A stretch of DNA of 35,811 nucleotides from CAZCVI01 sp964502145 (GCA_964502145.1 CAZCVI010000076.1:1-35811); one strand, 5' to 3'. Positions 16,928 to 25,838 are shown, numbered from the stretch's first letter. Notes: a model not told the origin generated them from the letters alone. Numbers and translations are program-made.

Positions 16928-17749
16928 CTACCGATTACCAGGATTTTCTTCTGGGGGTTGTGTTAAAGTGGGTGTCGTGGTGGGTTCTCTTTTTTTTACG
17001 ACTTGGGCTGGGATACCCAGGTTCACCGTGTAGCGTTTAATACGTTTATGAACCAGCGTTGCCGCGCCGATGACCGCGCCAGTGCCAATTTTAACACCAT
17101 CCAATATAGTGGCAGTAGCGCCAATCCACACATCGTCTTCAATGATAATACCACCCTTGGAAATACAAGGCTGCAACCAGATAGGAATATCCGTGCGATT
17201 AAACGTGTGATTGCCACCGGCTATCATATAAACCTGACCAGAAGTAAAAACATACTTGCCGATTTTTAACGTGCTTTCGCTGATAATAATGTTATTGGGT
17301 CCAATGTTAGAATAATCGCCGATTTCAATGTCCCCACCCTTGCAACTAATCGAGCTATTTCGCCCGACCAACACATTGTTACCGATTTTCAAGCCGTTAT
17401 TAAACTCACCTTTGGCGTCAATCACCGTGTTATCGTCCAAAATAACATTGTCACCAAGCTCGATTTTTTTTGGGTGACGCACTGTCATGTTCTTGCCAAA
17501 AACAACCCCGCGACCGACTTTTTTAAAAAGTCCCGGATAAAACCACTTGCGCAAGGCAAAACCCAATGCCCCGGGCAACCAGGAAAAAAATAACATGATC
17601 AGTTCATATTTCAGGAAATAAAAAAATGACACCTGACCCAGGAACATTTCCCGGTACTTAGCCACCGCCCCTTTTCGCTGATCTAAGAGGTCCTTTTGGC
17701 CGCCAGTATATTGGTGTACTTCGTTTTCTTTGTTTTTCACATGATTCAT
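16928..17749 (-). CDS. Left-handed beta-helix (hexapeptide) acyltransferase
   Basis: A 273-residue transferase with many hexapeptide repeats from about residue 80 to 245 ([I/V]-G-x-x-x-x turns such as IELGDNVILDDN, IGNNVLVGR, IEIGDYSNIG, IEDDVWIGATATI, IGTGAVIGA). His181 in AGGNHTF is the likely catalytic histidine of the trimeric acetyltransferase class. A hydrophobic stretch at 41-75 suggests membrane association, as in enzymes that modify polysaccharide or lipid precursors. The C-terminal tail is rich in Pro and Thr. The acceptor is unknown; serine, sugar and lipid acceptors all occur in this fold. The start has no Shine-Dalgarno sequence and the -10 box ends six bases before it, so the mRNA is probably leaderless. 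Confidence 0.75.
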   Translation of the reverse strand: MNHVKNKENEVHQYTGGQKDLLDQRKGAVAKYREMFLGQVSFFYFLKYELIMLFFSWLPGALGFALRKWFYPGLFKKVGRGVVFGKNMTVRHPKKIELGDNVILDDNTVIDAKGEFNNGLKIGNNVLVGRNSSISCKGGDIEIGDYSNIGPNNIIISESTLKIGKYVFTSGQVYMIAGGNHTFNRTDIPIWLQPCISKGGIIIEDDVWIGATATILDGVKIGTGAVIGAATLVHKRIKRYTVNLGIPAQVVKKREPTTTPTLTQPPEENPGNR

Positions 17750-17755
17750 TGTTTC

Positions 17756-17784
17756 ATACTACCTTATTTTAATGCAAATATCAA
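17756..17784 (-). promoter_or_regulatory. Promoter of the acyltransferase, leaderless layout
   Basis: On the minus strand, TTGATA (17784-17779), a 17-base spacer and TAGTAT (17761-17756) are followed by six bases and the ATG at 17749. Transcription would start at or next to the A of the start codon. Confidence 0.6.
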
Positions 17785-17877
17785 CTTTTTTCGCCACCTC
17801 TTTTTCTTCCTACCCAGTACGTCCAGATCGAATAGCCAGTCTATTATGGTTTCCCAATCCCCCAAGAATTTAGACGA

Positions 17878-17906
17878 TTTACTAAATGGCGGATACATGG
17901 TAAAAT
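17878..17906 (+). promoter_or_regulatory. Promoter of pcm, leaderless layout
   Basis: TTTACT (17878-17883), a 17-base spacer and TAAAAT (17901-17906), then six bases (AGGATT) and the ATG at 17913. The AGGA is too close to the ATG to be a normal Shine-Dalgarno, so a leaderless transcript is likely. Divergent from the acyltransferase promoter about 95 bp away. Confidence 0.5.
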
Positions 17907-17912
17907 AGGATT

Positions 17913-18620
17913 ATGGCAGTAACATTCATATTAATCCTTTGTTTCTTTTTTCCCGGTCGCATGTACGGCGAAAAGGTTGATTATACTATCCTGCGTCAGA
18001 ACATGGTAAAAGAACAGATTCTGCGCCGGGGCATCACGGACAAACGGCTATTGGCAGCCTTTACCAAGGTAAAACGCCACCTGTTTGTAAAACCAGAGCT
18101 GTGGCAGAACGCCTACGGCGATTATTCACTGGACATCGGCGAGGAACAAACAGTAAGCCAACCCTATATCGTGGCCATCATGACATATATCGTCGGACCT
18201 GCCTACAATAAAAAGGTACTGGAGATCGGAACCGGTTCCGGGTACAGCGCCGCTATCCTGGCCGAACTGGTGCAGAATGTCTACACCATCGAATATATCG
18301 ACACCTTGGCTGTTCAAGCCAAAGCCCGCCTGGATTCCATGGGCTATAAAAACATCAAATTCAAAATTGGTGATGGCTATGAAGGATGGGAAAAGTATGC
18401 CCCCTATGACGGAATAATCGTTACCTGTTCGGAAGATCATATCCCACCTGCATTGATCGCCCAATTAGCAGTAGGCGGACGGATGATTATTCCAGTCAGC
18501 TATTCCACGGAAGTCCAAGAATTGATCCTAATCGAAAAACTAGAGGACGGGACTCTAAAAAAAACCAATTTAATCCCAGTACAATTTGTACCCCTGATAC
18601 GAGGTAGCAGTAAAAAATGA
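17913..18620 (+). CDS. pcm: Protein-L-isoaspartate O-methyltransferase, probably exported
   Basis: A 235-residue SAM-dependent methyltransferase that repairs isoaspartyl damage in ageing proteins. The family's motifs are present: LRQNMVKEQILRRGI (27-41), QTVSQPYIVAIM (79-90) and motif I VLEIGTGSGYSAAILAEL (102-119), then GDGYEGWEKYAPYDGIIV and GGRMIIPV. Unusually the first 19 residues (MAVTFILILCFFFPGRMYG) look like a signal peptide or membrane anchor, because the normal catalytic domain begins right after it. An upstream in-frame stop excludes a longer start. A periplasmic isoaspartate repair role is therefore plausible, although SAM supply outside the cytoplasm is a problem; an anchored cytoplasmic enzyme is the alternative. 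The stop overlaps the next start (ATGA), coupling it to the pcrA-like helicase. Confidence 0.85.
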   Translation: MAVTFILILCFFFPGRMYGEKVDYTILRQNMVKEQILRRGITDKRLLAAFTKVKRHLFVKPELWQNAYGDYSLDIGEEQTVSQPYIVAIMTYIVGPAYNKKVLEIGTGSGYSAAILAELVQNVYTIEYIDTLAVQAKARLDSMGYKNIKFKIGDGYEGWEKYAPYDGIIVTCSEDHIPPALIAQLAVGGRMIIPVSYSTEVQELILIEKLEDGTLKKTNLIPVQFVPLIRGSSKK

Positions 18621-20734
18621 CAAAGGACATGGAACCTAAAACATACGAATTCCTACTCGGCTTGAACCCGGCACAACGTGAAGCCGTATTATACTTCGAT
18701 TCCCCATTGCTGGTGATTGCTGGCGCTGGCTCTGGAAAAACCAAAGTAATTACCAATAAAATCGCCTATCTGGTCAAAGAAAAAGGCTATTCTCCCAAAA
18801 ACATCCTGGGCGTGACATTTACCAATAAAGCGGCGGATGAAATGAAACACCGCATCCAATCTCTCACCGATATTGAAGCTCGGTTCTTTAATATATTTAC
18901 TTTCCATGCACTCGGACTACGCATCCTGCGCGAGTCCGGCGCAGTGATGGGCTTTGATGCGGAATGGCAGATACTTGACGACCAGGACCAACGAAAAATA
19001 ATCGAACGGATCATCAAGGAGAACTTCTCCCACTATACCAATGATATGCGCGACGCGGTGCGCCGTAAGATCGGTTTTGCCAAAATGGATTTAAACTACC
19101 CCAACAATAAAGAATTCCTCCTGCAAAAAGGATTTACCGATGAGGAAGTACGCATTTTCACCCTCTATTTCGCCAGCCAAAAACAGAACAAGGTCTGGGA
19201 TTACGAAGACCTGGTTTCATTGCCAGTACTCCTGCTGCAAAATCACGAAAACCTCCGGGAAAAATATGCAGAGCGCTTCAAGTATGTTGTTGTGGATGAG
19301 TTCCAGGATACCAATCCCAACCAATATGAGCTGTTGACCTTGATCGCAGGCGGCCACAAGAATATTACTATCGTGGGCGATGATGATCAGGCCGTTTATT
19401 CATGGCGCGGCGCCAGTATCCGGTTTCTATTTAACTTTGAAGAAAATTTCCCCCACACCCATATCATCAAATTAGAGCAAAATTACCGTTCCACACCGCA
19501 GATATTAAATTTTGCCAATCATTTAATAGGCAAAAACACCATCAGGCGCACCAAAGCGATGTGGACCAGTGGTAAAGAGGGCAGCCCGGTATTTGTACTG
19601 AATAGCAATTCCAAGGAAGACGAAGCTGCCAAAGTAGCTACCTTGATCACCCGTTTGCGAGACGAACGCGTTGATATTTTTCCCTTGGCCGTGTTGTACC
19701 GCATTAATTCCCAATCATTGGCCTTTGAAACTGAATTTTCCCGCCGCCATATCAATTTTAAAATCCTGAAAGGCCTGCGTTTTTTCGACCGTAAAGAGGT
19801 GAAAGATACCTTGGCGCTCGTCAAACTGGCTGTTAATTTAAACGATGATCTCTCTTTTTTGCGTTTAGTCGACTGCCTGCCACTGGGTATTGGTGCCAAA
19901 ACCATTGAGACATTGTCCAAGACGGCCCGCGACGAGGGGTTGTCATTATTCGAAACCATGCGCCATTTCATGGCAGACAAATACAGTGCCCGCGGTATCT
20001 TCCCCGCTATTTTTAGCTTGCATCAAAAGTACATGTCCTTTGAACTCTCTGTTTCTGAAATACTGAACCGTTTGCTCAAAGTTTCTGGTTACCGTGACTC
20101 GCTTGAGGAACGCGGCGAACAGGACCGGCTGTTAAATATAGACGAGTTAGTTTCTTTTATCGTCAATTGGGAGGCCCTGTCTCCAGGTGAACCCTTTGGA
20201 AAGTTGATGGATAATATATGTTTGGATTCCAGCGACAAAAAGGAGTCGGACCATGCCCAGGTGTTCCTGTTGACCATGCACAATGCCAAGGGCTTGGAAT
20301 TTCCTACCGTGGTAGTCGCCGGGATCAATTCATCGTATATGCCTTTTTTCATGAGAAAGGAAAAGGATGAGTTAGAAGAAGAGCGGCGTCTTTTTTATGT
20401 GGCTTCCACGCGGGCGATCAAGCAGCTCGTTATTTCCAGCGGTTCTGAACGCCCCTCCCGTTTCCTGACCGAGGTGCGCCCTGCTTTTTATGCCAATGCC
20501 TATTCAATGGATGATATCGTGGATTACTGGGCACCCCATGATGAACGCTTCGGTGCCGGGTTTCTCAGTGCCAGTCTCAATAATAGGAACCTGGAAGAAA
20601 AATTTCTCGATCACCCGATTTTCGGACGCGGGAAAATAATCAATGCCATAGATGATGACAAATACATCGTCGAATTTGTCGAAAGAGGACAAAAAACCAT
20701 TGACACCTCTATTGTACCAGTGACGTTTTTATGA
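18617..20734 (+). CDS. pcrA: UvrD/PcrA-family DNA helicase
   Basis: A 705-residue superfamily 1A 3'-5' helicase used in nucleotide excision and replication-fork repair. Motifs: Q-motif LNPAQREAV (16-24), Walker A AGAGSGKT (35-42), motif Ia GVTFTNKAADEMKHRI, Walker B DEFQD (227-231), motif III VGDDDQAVYSWRGA, motif IV QNYRST, motif V LLTMHNAKGLEFPTV, and motif VI RRLFYVASTRA. The C-terminal HPIFGRGKI followed by a small beta domain resembles the Tudor-like tail that binds RNA polymerase in PcrA/UvrD. The start overlaps the pcm stop in an ATGA, and there is no separate Shine-Dalgarno, so translation is coupled to pcm. A third SF1 motor protein in this window besides the addA-type one is not present; this is the general repair helicase. 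Confidence 0.85.
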   Translation: MTKDMEPKTYEFLLGLNPAQREAVLYFDSPLLVIAGAGSGKTKVITNKIAYLVKEKGYSPKNILGVTFTNKAADEMKHRIQSLTDIEARFFNIFTFHALGLRILRESGAVMGFDAEWQILDDQDQRKIIERIIKENFSHYTNDMRDAVRRKIGFAKMDLNYPNNKEFLLQKGFTDEEVRIFTLYFASQKQNKVWDYEDLVSLPVLLLQNHENLREKYAERFKYVVVDEFQDTNPNQYELLTLIAGGHKNITIVGDDDQAVYSWRGASIRFLFNFEENFPHTHIIKLEQNYRSTPQILNFANHLIGKNTIRRTKAMWTSGKEGSPVFVLNSNSKEDEAAKVATLITRLRDERVDIFPLAVLYRINSQSLAFETEFSRRHINFKILKGLRFFDRKEVKDTLALVKLAVNLNDDLSFLRLVDCLPLGIGAKTIETLSKTARDEGLSLFETMRHFMADKYSARGIFPAIFSLHQKYMSFELSVSEILNRLLKVSGYRDSLEERGEQDRLLNIDELVSFIVNWEALSPGEPFGKLMDNICLDSSDKKESDHAQVFLLTMHNAKGLEFPTVVVAGINSSYMPFFMRKEKDELEEERRLFYVASTRAIKQLVISSGSERPSRFLTEVRPAFYANAYSMDDIVDYWAPHDERFGAGFLSASLNNRNLEEKFLDHPIFGRGKIINAIDDDKYIVEFVERGQKTIDTSIVPVTFL

Positions 20735-20781
20735 TTATCAAAAGCTGTGATGAACTGGAAAAAATTACAATTATATTTCCC

Positions 20782-20826
20782 CTCATTCGTGTAAATTCGC
20801 GAAATTCGTGGGGAATCTTTTTTCTT
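20782..20826 (-). repeat. ATTCGTG-family repeat after pcrA
   Basis: CTCATTCGTGTAAATTCGCG followed by AAATTCGTGGGGA and a T-run resembles the right half of the 4255-4370 element. It lies between the convergent pcrA and HD-GYP genes and may terminate one of them. Confidence 0.65.
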
Positions 20827-20831
20827 GTGAA

Positions 20832-21920
20832 TTAAATTAGAAAGTCATAATCGTTGTCGAGAAATTTTTTATCCATGCTTTTGCGTTCGTCTTTCCAGAA
20901 GTCAAGTGGTACGGAATGAAAGGCATCAACAATGATTTTATCGAATTGAGTGCCACAATGGGTACGGAGTTCTTGGGAGGCGGTTTCAAAACTAAGTGCT
21001 TTTCTGTAGGGTCTTTCCGAGGTCATGGCGTCGACTGTATCGGCCACGGTAAAAATACGTGCGCCCAAAGGAATCTCCGTTTCTTTCAAACCCTCCGGGT
21101 AACCGGAACCGTCCCATTTTTCATGATGATGGAGCACCATTTGCGCTGCTTCTTCAAGGAATTGAATGCGGTGCAAGATTTTGTAGCCCATCTTGGGATG
21201 GGTTTTCATGACTGTCCACTCTACATCTGTTAATTTGCCCGGTTTTCTGAGAATCGCGTCCGGTATGCCTATTTTCCCGATATCGTGGAGGAGGGAGCCG
21301 TATTCGATGATTTTTAACTCCTCTTCGTTTTTAATGCCCATCAAATCCGCCAGTTTCAGTGTATATTTGACTACTCGCAGGGAGTGGCCCTGCGTTTCTT
21401 CGTCACGGGTATCCAGCGCCGTTACCAGGGCGCGGAGCGTGAAGATATAGGTTTTATCCAGGCGGTTTAGCGCGTTTTGTAGTTCTATAGTGCGTTTTTC
21501 AACCATTTCTTCCAGTTGTATCTGGTACTGCCGATTTTCCAGAACCAGCTTACGTTTTTCAATAGCCTTTTTGGCAATTAAGCCTACCTCGTTTAATTTG
21601 AAGGGTTTGGACACGTAATCGTATGCGCCTTTGGACATGGCAGTAATAGCGGATTCAATATCTTTGACCGCAGAAATCATGATCACCATGACATCGGCAT
21701 CGCATTCTTTTATCTCTCCCAATAAATCCAGGCCTGTTTTACCGGGCATGCGGATATCGGACATGACCAGATCAATATCTTTGGTGGTACGAAAGATCTC
21801 TATGGCTTTATACGCATCTTCAGCCAAAATACAGTCGTACCCTTCGGCTTGCAGGTAATCACCAAGCAATTCCCTGATATCGACTTCATCATCAGCGATT
21901 AATATTTTACCTTTTTCCAT
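20832..21920 (-). CDS. Response regulator with HD-GYP phosphodiesterase output
   Basis: A 362-residue two-domain signalling protein. The receiver domain (about 5-120) has the acidic pair Asp10/Asp11, the phosphoacceptor Asp55 in VMSDIRMPG, Ser83 and Lys105 in SKPF. A coiled linker (125-155) leads to an HD-GYP domain (about 155-345) with His212-Asp213 in LLHDIGKIG, HHHEKWDGSGYP (264-275) and VADTVDAMTSERPYRKAL. HD-GYP proteins hydrolyse cyclic di-GMP to GMP or pGpG, so phosphorylation likely tunes cyclic di-GMP level. No sensor kinase lies next to it, so its partner is encoded elsewhere. It lies downstream of metK on the same strand with a hairpin between. The nearest Shine-Dalgarno (AAGGA) is about 15 bases before the ATG, farther than usual. 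Confidence 0.9.
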   Translation of the reverse strand: MEKGKILIADDEVDIRELLGDYLQAEGYDCILAEDAYKAIEIFRTTKDIDLVMSDIRMPGKTGLDLLGEIKECDADVMVIMISAVKDIESAITAMSKGAYDYVSKPFKLNEVGLIAKKAIEKRKLVLENRQYQIQLEEMVEKRTIELQNALNRLDKTYIFTLRALVTALDTRDEETQGHSLRVVKYTLKLADLMGIKNEEELKIIEYGSLLHDIGKIGIPDAILRKPGKLTDVEWTVMKTHPKMGYKILHRIQFLEEAAQMVLHHHEKWDGSGYPEGLKETEIPLGARIFTVADTVDAMTSERPYRKALSFETASQELRTHCGTQFDKIIVDAFHSVPLDFWKDERKSMDKKFLDNDYDFLI

Positions 21921-22067
21921 ACTATTAATTGGTTTTCCTTACCATTCGTTATTTGTATCAAATTAAATATATCATATTAAAAAAAAAAAACCAACTGGCA
22001 CGTCATTATTTTTTAAAAATAATATTCAACAATTTTCCGACCTTTAAAAAACAATCGTCTAATCATA

Positions 22068-22104
22068 AACAGGGAAGGTATCGCGGTGGCGATCCTTCCC
22101 TGTT
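22068..22104 (-). terminator. Strong hairpin downstream of metK
   Basis: AACAGGGAAGG…ATCGC (22068-22084) pairs with 22089-22104, leaving a four-base loop and one bulged base. It lies 64 bases past the metK stop. On the minus strand the nearest T-run is about 15 bases beyond the stem, so termination may be imperfect. Confidence 0.6.
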
Positions 22105-22167
22105 CACAGTGTATTGGGTATTGATATTATTATTGATATTACGCGTGTTTCTTTATGCAGCTTCTTA

Positions 22168-23331
22168 TTAAGCTTCTTTGGCCATCTTTTTCAAGATTTC
22201 GACTTTATCGAGACGTTCCCAGGGGAAGGTCTCTCTGCCAAAGTGACCATAAGAGGCGGTTGCCGAGTAGATGGGTCTTTTTAGTTTTAATTGACTCAGG
22301 ATATCGGCGGGTTTGAGGGGGAATACTTTTTTGATGAATTCCACGATTTTTTCTTCGGGGAATTTACCGGTATCAAAAGTATTGACGTTAATGGATACTG
22401 GTTCAGCTACACCGATGGCATAAGCGATTTGGACTTCGCAGACATCGGCCAAGTGAGCGGCCACGATATTCTTGGCAATGTAGCGGGCGACATAAGCACC
22501 GGAACGATCGACCTTTGACGGGTCTTTACCAGAAAAAGCACCGCCGCCATGTCTACCCATACCACCGTAAGTATCAACAATGATCTTACGCCCGGTTAAA
22601 CCGCAGTCAGCCTGGGGGCCACCCATGACAAACTTGCCAGTGGGATTGACATAAAATTTAGTGTCCTCGGTGAGCCAATCTTTGCAAACAGGTCGTATGA
22701 CCTCGCGGATAATGTCGGCTTCTATTTCATCGTGAGAGTGATGGTCTTCGTGTTGATTGGATACAACGACCGTGGTAACCCGAACTGGCTTACCATTATC
22801 GTATTCTACTGTGACCTGGGATTTACCATCCGGGGCCAAGTAAGGGATAATTTTTTCTTTTCTGACTTCTGCCAATTTCATGGCCAGTTTATGGGCTAGG
22901 TTAATGGGTAACGGCATATAGTCAGTGGTCTCGTTGGTAGCGTAACCGAACATCATGCCCTGGTCACCAGCGCCTTGTTCGGTGAAGTATCCTTCCCCGT
23001 CAGACACACCCATGGAAATATCCGGTGATTGCTCTTCCAGGTGAACCAGTACCGCGCAGGTTTCCCACTCGATACCATAAGAGGATTTGGTATAGCCGAT
23101 ATTTTTCAACGTTTGTCGTACTATAACCGGAATATTCACATATCCTTTTGTGGTCAATTCGCCAGCCACAATGACAACACCCGTTTTGATTAACGATTCG
23201 CAAGCTACGCGGGAATCCGGATCCTGTTCAAGGCAAGCATCCAATATAGCGTCCGAAATTTGGTCGCATACTTTATCAGGATGTCCTTCGGTAACAGATT
23301 CAGACGTGAAAAGATATTTTCCTTTGATCAT
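22168..23331 (-). CDS. metK: S-adenosylmethionine synthetase
   Basis: A 387-residue cytoplasmic enzyme that makes S-adenosylmethionine from ATP and methionine. Highly typical: it starts with YLFTSESVTEGHPDK, carries GAGDQGMMFGYA (120-131) and the P-loop-like GGGAFSGKD (262-270), and ends with the usual FGR…PWE segment. Length is normal for the family. GGAGG sits just upstream of the start, and a promoter is at 23358-23386. The leader between promoter and start is only about 25 bases, which leaves no room for a SAM riboswitch. Its product feeds the methyltransferases and possibly polyamine-type reactions encoded in the window. Confidence 0.98.
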   Translation of the reverse strand: MIKGKYLFTSESVTEGHPDKVCDQISDAILDACLEQDPDSRVACESLIKTGVVIVAGELTTKGYVNIPVIVRQTLKNIGYTKSSYGIEWETCAVLVHLEEQSPDISMGVSDGEGYFTEQGAGDQGMMFGYATNETTDYMPLPINLAHKLAMKLAEVRKEKIIPYLAPDGKSQVTVEYDNGKPVRVTTVVVSNQHEDHHSHDEIEADIIREVIRPVCKDWLTEDTKFYVNPTGKFVMGGPQADCGLTGRKIIVDTYGGMGRHGGGAFSGKDPSKVDRSGAYVARYIAKNIVAAHLADVCEVQIAYAIGVAEPVSINVNTFDTGKFPEEKIVEFIKKVFPLKPADILSQLKLKRPIYSATASYGHFGRETFPWERLDKVEILKKMAKEA

Positions 23332-23357
23332 TTATAACCTCCAATTGTTAATATAAT

Positions 23358-23386
23358 ATAGTACCAAAATTTGGGAACAGTGTCAA
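23358..23386 (-). promoter_or_regulatory. metK: metK promoter
   Basis: On the minus strand, TTGACA (23386-23381), a 17-base spacer and TACTAT (23363-23358). The -35 box abuts the terminator hairpin of the aldolase gene. Confidence 0.75.
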
Positions 23387-23392
23387 ATAATA

Positions 23393-23413
23393 CCGCCCCG
23401 TATTGTAGGGCGG
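23393..23413 (-). terminator. Terminator of the aldolase gene
   Basis: A hairpin with stem CCGCCC (23393-23398) and GGGCGG (23408-23413), followed on the minus strand by TATTATTT. It lies about 100 bases past the aldolase stop and directly before the metK promoter. Confidence 0.6.
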
Positions 23414-23511
23414 CGTGCATGCAACCAAACGTCGAATAGTGTTATACTACATACTTATGCAAGATATATATAGCACCTGATATAAAAAATAAAAACGGGG
23501 AGTAAATGTTT

Positions 23512-24423
23512 TTATTTTCCTTCCAGGATACCAATGGCTTCATCCACGGTTTTTCCATGAATAGTAATAGCGCTGATGGCATCGCACATATGAACAGCTT
23601 CAGCGAAGGATTTTTGGTGGATATTACGTCCGGTTGCATTTCCTGAAACGCCGCCAATAGTGATCTGGTCATAGAGACCTTGCAAGAAGGCTTTGGGATC
23701 AGTACTGGAACCGCCAGCGCAAATCACTTTGGTTTTACCGGCGGCTTTTACAGCCTGGATCAAAAGATCAGCCGAAGCTTTCCCGTCTTTCATGGGGGCA
23801 TTAACCTTGACAAAGTCCGAACCCAACGTAGCAGCAACGCCGGTAGCACCGGCAATCAAGTTGGCATCTTTTTCATCGGCGATAGATTTGCCCCGGGGAT
23901 AAATCCACAGTACGCTGAGTAATCCGTGTTGATGGGCTTTATAAATTGCTTGCGCAGCCTCGCGGATCATCTGGTATTCAAATTCGCTGCCCAGGTAGAT
24001 AGTATAGCCGATACCCAGGATATCCAGATCGGAATTTCTTTTGAATTCAACGACTTGCTCGACATCCACCATTTGCAAGGAGATGGGATCTTTTTGGCTG
24101 GTTTTAACCAGGTGGCTTTTGGAATTGAGTTTGACCAGATAGGGAATTTCTGGATAGTCGCGACCGTACATGGAGATGAGACCCATTTGTGCGGCAAAGA
24201 TACCGATTTCAGCGGTATCTGCAATTTTAAACATGTGTTCGGGATCGTTATCATCCTCGGAAATGCCTTTCCCATAAAAATCTTCGTTTAAATGCTCTAC
24301 TTTTTGGTCGCCAGCAAAAAGCATTAATCGACCGGACCCTTGTGTCATGATTTCGAAATTATTGTAGTACTCGTTGATGCTTCCGTTAGGAACATCGGCT
24401 GGAATATAGATATTTTCTTCCAT
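23512..24423 (-). CDS. fbaB: Archaeal-type class I fructose-bisphosphate aldolase (FbaB/DeoC family)
   Basis: A 303-residue Schiff-base aldolase cleaving or forming fructose 1,6-bisphosphate in glycolysis or gluconeogenesis. The lysine is Lys206 in SDFVKVNAP and the general acid is probably Tyr175 in VLWIYPRGK; their 31-residue spacing equals that of the characterised archaeal enzyme. Other family marks are LFAGDQKVEHL, GLLSVLWIYPRGKS and ICAGGSSTDPKAFL. LsrF-like aldolases share the fold, but no autoinducer genes are nearby. Alone in its transcription unit, with a strong AGGAGG, its own promoter (24463-24491) and a terminator. This class is found in archaea and scattered bacteria, mostly anaerobes. 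Confidence 0.85.
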   Translation of the reverse strand: MEENIYIPADVPNGSINEYYNNFEIMTQGSGRLMLFAGDQKVEHLNEDFYGKGISEDDNDPEHMFKIADTAEIGIFAAQMGLISMYGRDYPEIPYLVKLNSKSHLVKTSQKDPISLQMVDVEQVVEFKRNSDLDILGIGYTIYLGSEFEYQMIREAAQAIYKAHQHGLLSVLWIYPRGKSIADEKDANLIAGATGVAATLGSDFVKVNAPMKDGKASADLLIQAVKAAGKTKVICAGGSSTDPKAFLQGLYDQITIGGVSGNATGRNIHQKSFAEAVHMCDAISAITIHGKTVDEAIGILEGK

Positions 24424-24462
24424 AAAATACCTCCTATAGTGACTTACAATGTAGTGAATTAC

Positions 24463-24491
24463 AGTGTATCGTATTTACAAGTAAATTTCAA
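24463..24491 (-). promoter_or_regulatory. Promoter of the aldolase gene
   Basis: On the minus strand, TTGAAA (24491-24486), a 17-base spacer and TACACT (24468-24463), 39 bases before the start codon. It begins just after the T-tract of the preceding terminator. Confidence 0.55.
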
Positions 24492-24498
24492 GTTGAAT

Positions 24499-24535
24499 TT
24501 AAAAAAAAAAGGGAAGAACGCGAAACGTTCTTCCC
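24499..24535 (-). terminator. Intrinsic terminator of the FadL-like gene
   Basis: GGGAAGAACG (24511-24520) pairs exactly with 24526-24535 around CGAAA, and on the minus strand is followed by a run of at least ten T. A second small hairpin, CCGCAT…ATGCGG (24543-24558), precedes it. This is the clearest intrinsic terminator in the window. Confidence 0.9.
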
Positions 24536-24614
24536 CGTTTAACCGCATGAATATGCGGGAGCTCATGCTTTTCTTGATAATTATTCTCTATAATTAAAAG
24601 TTAAAAATTAAAAC

Positions 24615-25838
24615 TTAAAGATTAAAAGTGAAGGAAATATTGGGACAAAGCACGTTCATGCCATGAATACCGGGCATACCGCCGTCCAATAATCCCACTT
24701 CCACATCTTTGCCGATACCGTATTCGACACTGGCATCAAGGGTCATACTGGCGGTTTTGTAACCGAACCCAACGGTGATCCAGTTATAGGATACTTCGGG
24801 CAGCAAGATGTTCTGGGTGGATTTGGGTGATACCAGGGGATCATTATAATATCCGCCGCGTAGGGCAAAAGACTCGGATAATTTATATTCGAGACCAAAA
24901 CGAATCTGGGTAGCATTTTTCCAATTCAAATGAAGATCGGAAGCGGATTCCAGATAAGTCTTCCAGCCGACATTGGAGTAAGACATGGGGATAACGTCCA
25001 ATTTTTTCCAGTTGGTGTATTGCGCGTCTGCGGTAATGGTCAATTTATCGTTGGGTTTGAGGGCAATGCCAGCGGCCAGCCACATGGGCAATTTGGTTTC
25101 TCTGACCGAATCATCAGAGGGATTTAAGCCCATCAGGGGAGCGCCGGACATTTCGACTGTTCCTTTGAGATTGGCTTTAATGGGGAGCTTGTAGGTTAAG
25201 CCGATGCTGATCAAATCGGAAGGTTTGAACAACATGCCCAGTGTGGCGCCCATGGCAAAACCATTGGCATCTTCATGGTATTGGCCCAGACCGGGTTTAT
25301 CCAATTTCAGCATGCCATAGTTGAAATTAATGGTGGCACCGAGGGTCAGGGTATCGGTAATCTTAAACGCTACTGCCGGGGATATGGTTAATACGCCAAA
25401 AAAGCTTTTCCAATCGTAGGATTTCCGACTGGACAGGACTGCCAGATCAGCCCCATTCCACACGGCGCCAATACCCGAGGGAACATAACCATAAATACCA
25501 ATGACCAGTTTATCCGAGATAGGTTTAAAATAACCAATACCACCGGAAAAATAGTGCTTGGTTTCAGTTGTCGTGTCAATACCCATCACCCCTAATTGAT
25601 AAGTACCAGTAGGGATAACATCGGTAATAAAAATCGACAGGTTGCTCTTTTTCATTTGAATCAAACCCGCGGGGTTCCAGAATACCGCGGAGAAATCATC
25701 GGCTAAACCGACAAAAGCGCCTCCCATTCCAACTGCTTTTGAGCCATTACCGTTCAGGTTCAGGCCATTGCCAAAAAGTCCGCCAGCCAATCCAACCATT
25801 AAGACCGACGAAACCGCTAACTTTAAGAAATGTTTCAT
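24615..25838 (-). CDS. FadL/OmpP1-family outer-membrane transporter
   Basis: A 407-residue outer-membrane beta-barrel for uptake of hydrophobic substrates such as fatty acids or aromatics. I start it at the Met with a signal peptide (MKHFLKLAVSSVLMVGLAGGLFG) because GGAGG stands just before it; the longer frame adds 27 residues without a signal or a ribosome-binding site. After cleavage comes the family's N-terminal motif GMGGAFVGLADDFSAVFWNPAGL, and the rest alternates short polar turns with amphipathic strands. The last residue region ends in FTFNL, an aromatic strand end typical for barrel assembly. It stands alone with promoter and terminator. Its presence shows a Gram-negative cell envelope. 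Confidence 0.88.
   Translation of the reverse strand: MKHFLKLAVSSVLMVGLAGGLFGNGLNLNGNGSKAVGMGGAFVGLADDFSAVFWNPAGLIQMKKSNLSIFITDVIPTGTYQLGVMGIDTTTETKHYFSGGIGYFKPISDKLVIGIYGYVPSGIGAVWNGADLAVLSSRKSYDWKSFFGVLTISPAVAFKITDTLTLGATINFNYGMLKLDKPGLGQYHEDANGFAMGATLGMLFKPSDLISIGLTYKLPIKANLKGTVEMSGAPLMGLNPSDDSVRETKLPMWLAAGIALKPNDKLTITADAQYTNWKKLDVIPMSYSNVGWKTYLESASDLHLNWKNATQIRFGLEYKLSESFALRGGYYNDPLVSPKSTQNILLPEVSYNWITVGFGYKTASMTLDASVEYGIGKDVEVGLLDGGMPGIHGMNVLCPNISFTFNL

Noticed and set aside
23332..23392. SAM riboswitch before metK
   Set aside because: The leader from the promoter to the start is only about 25 bases, too short to fold one.
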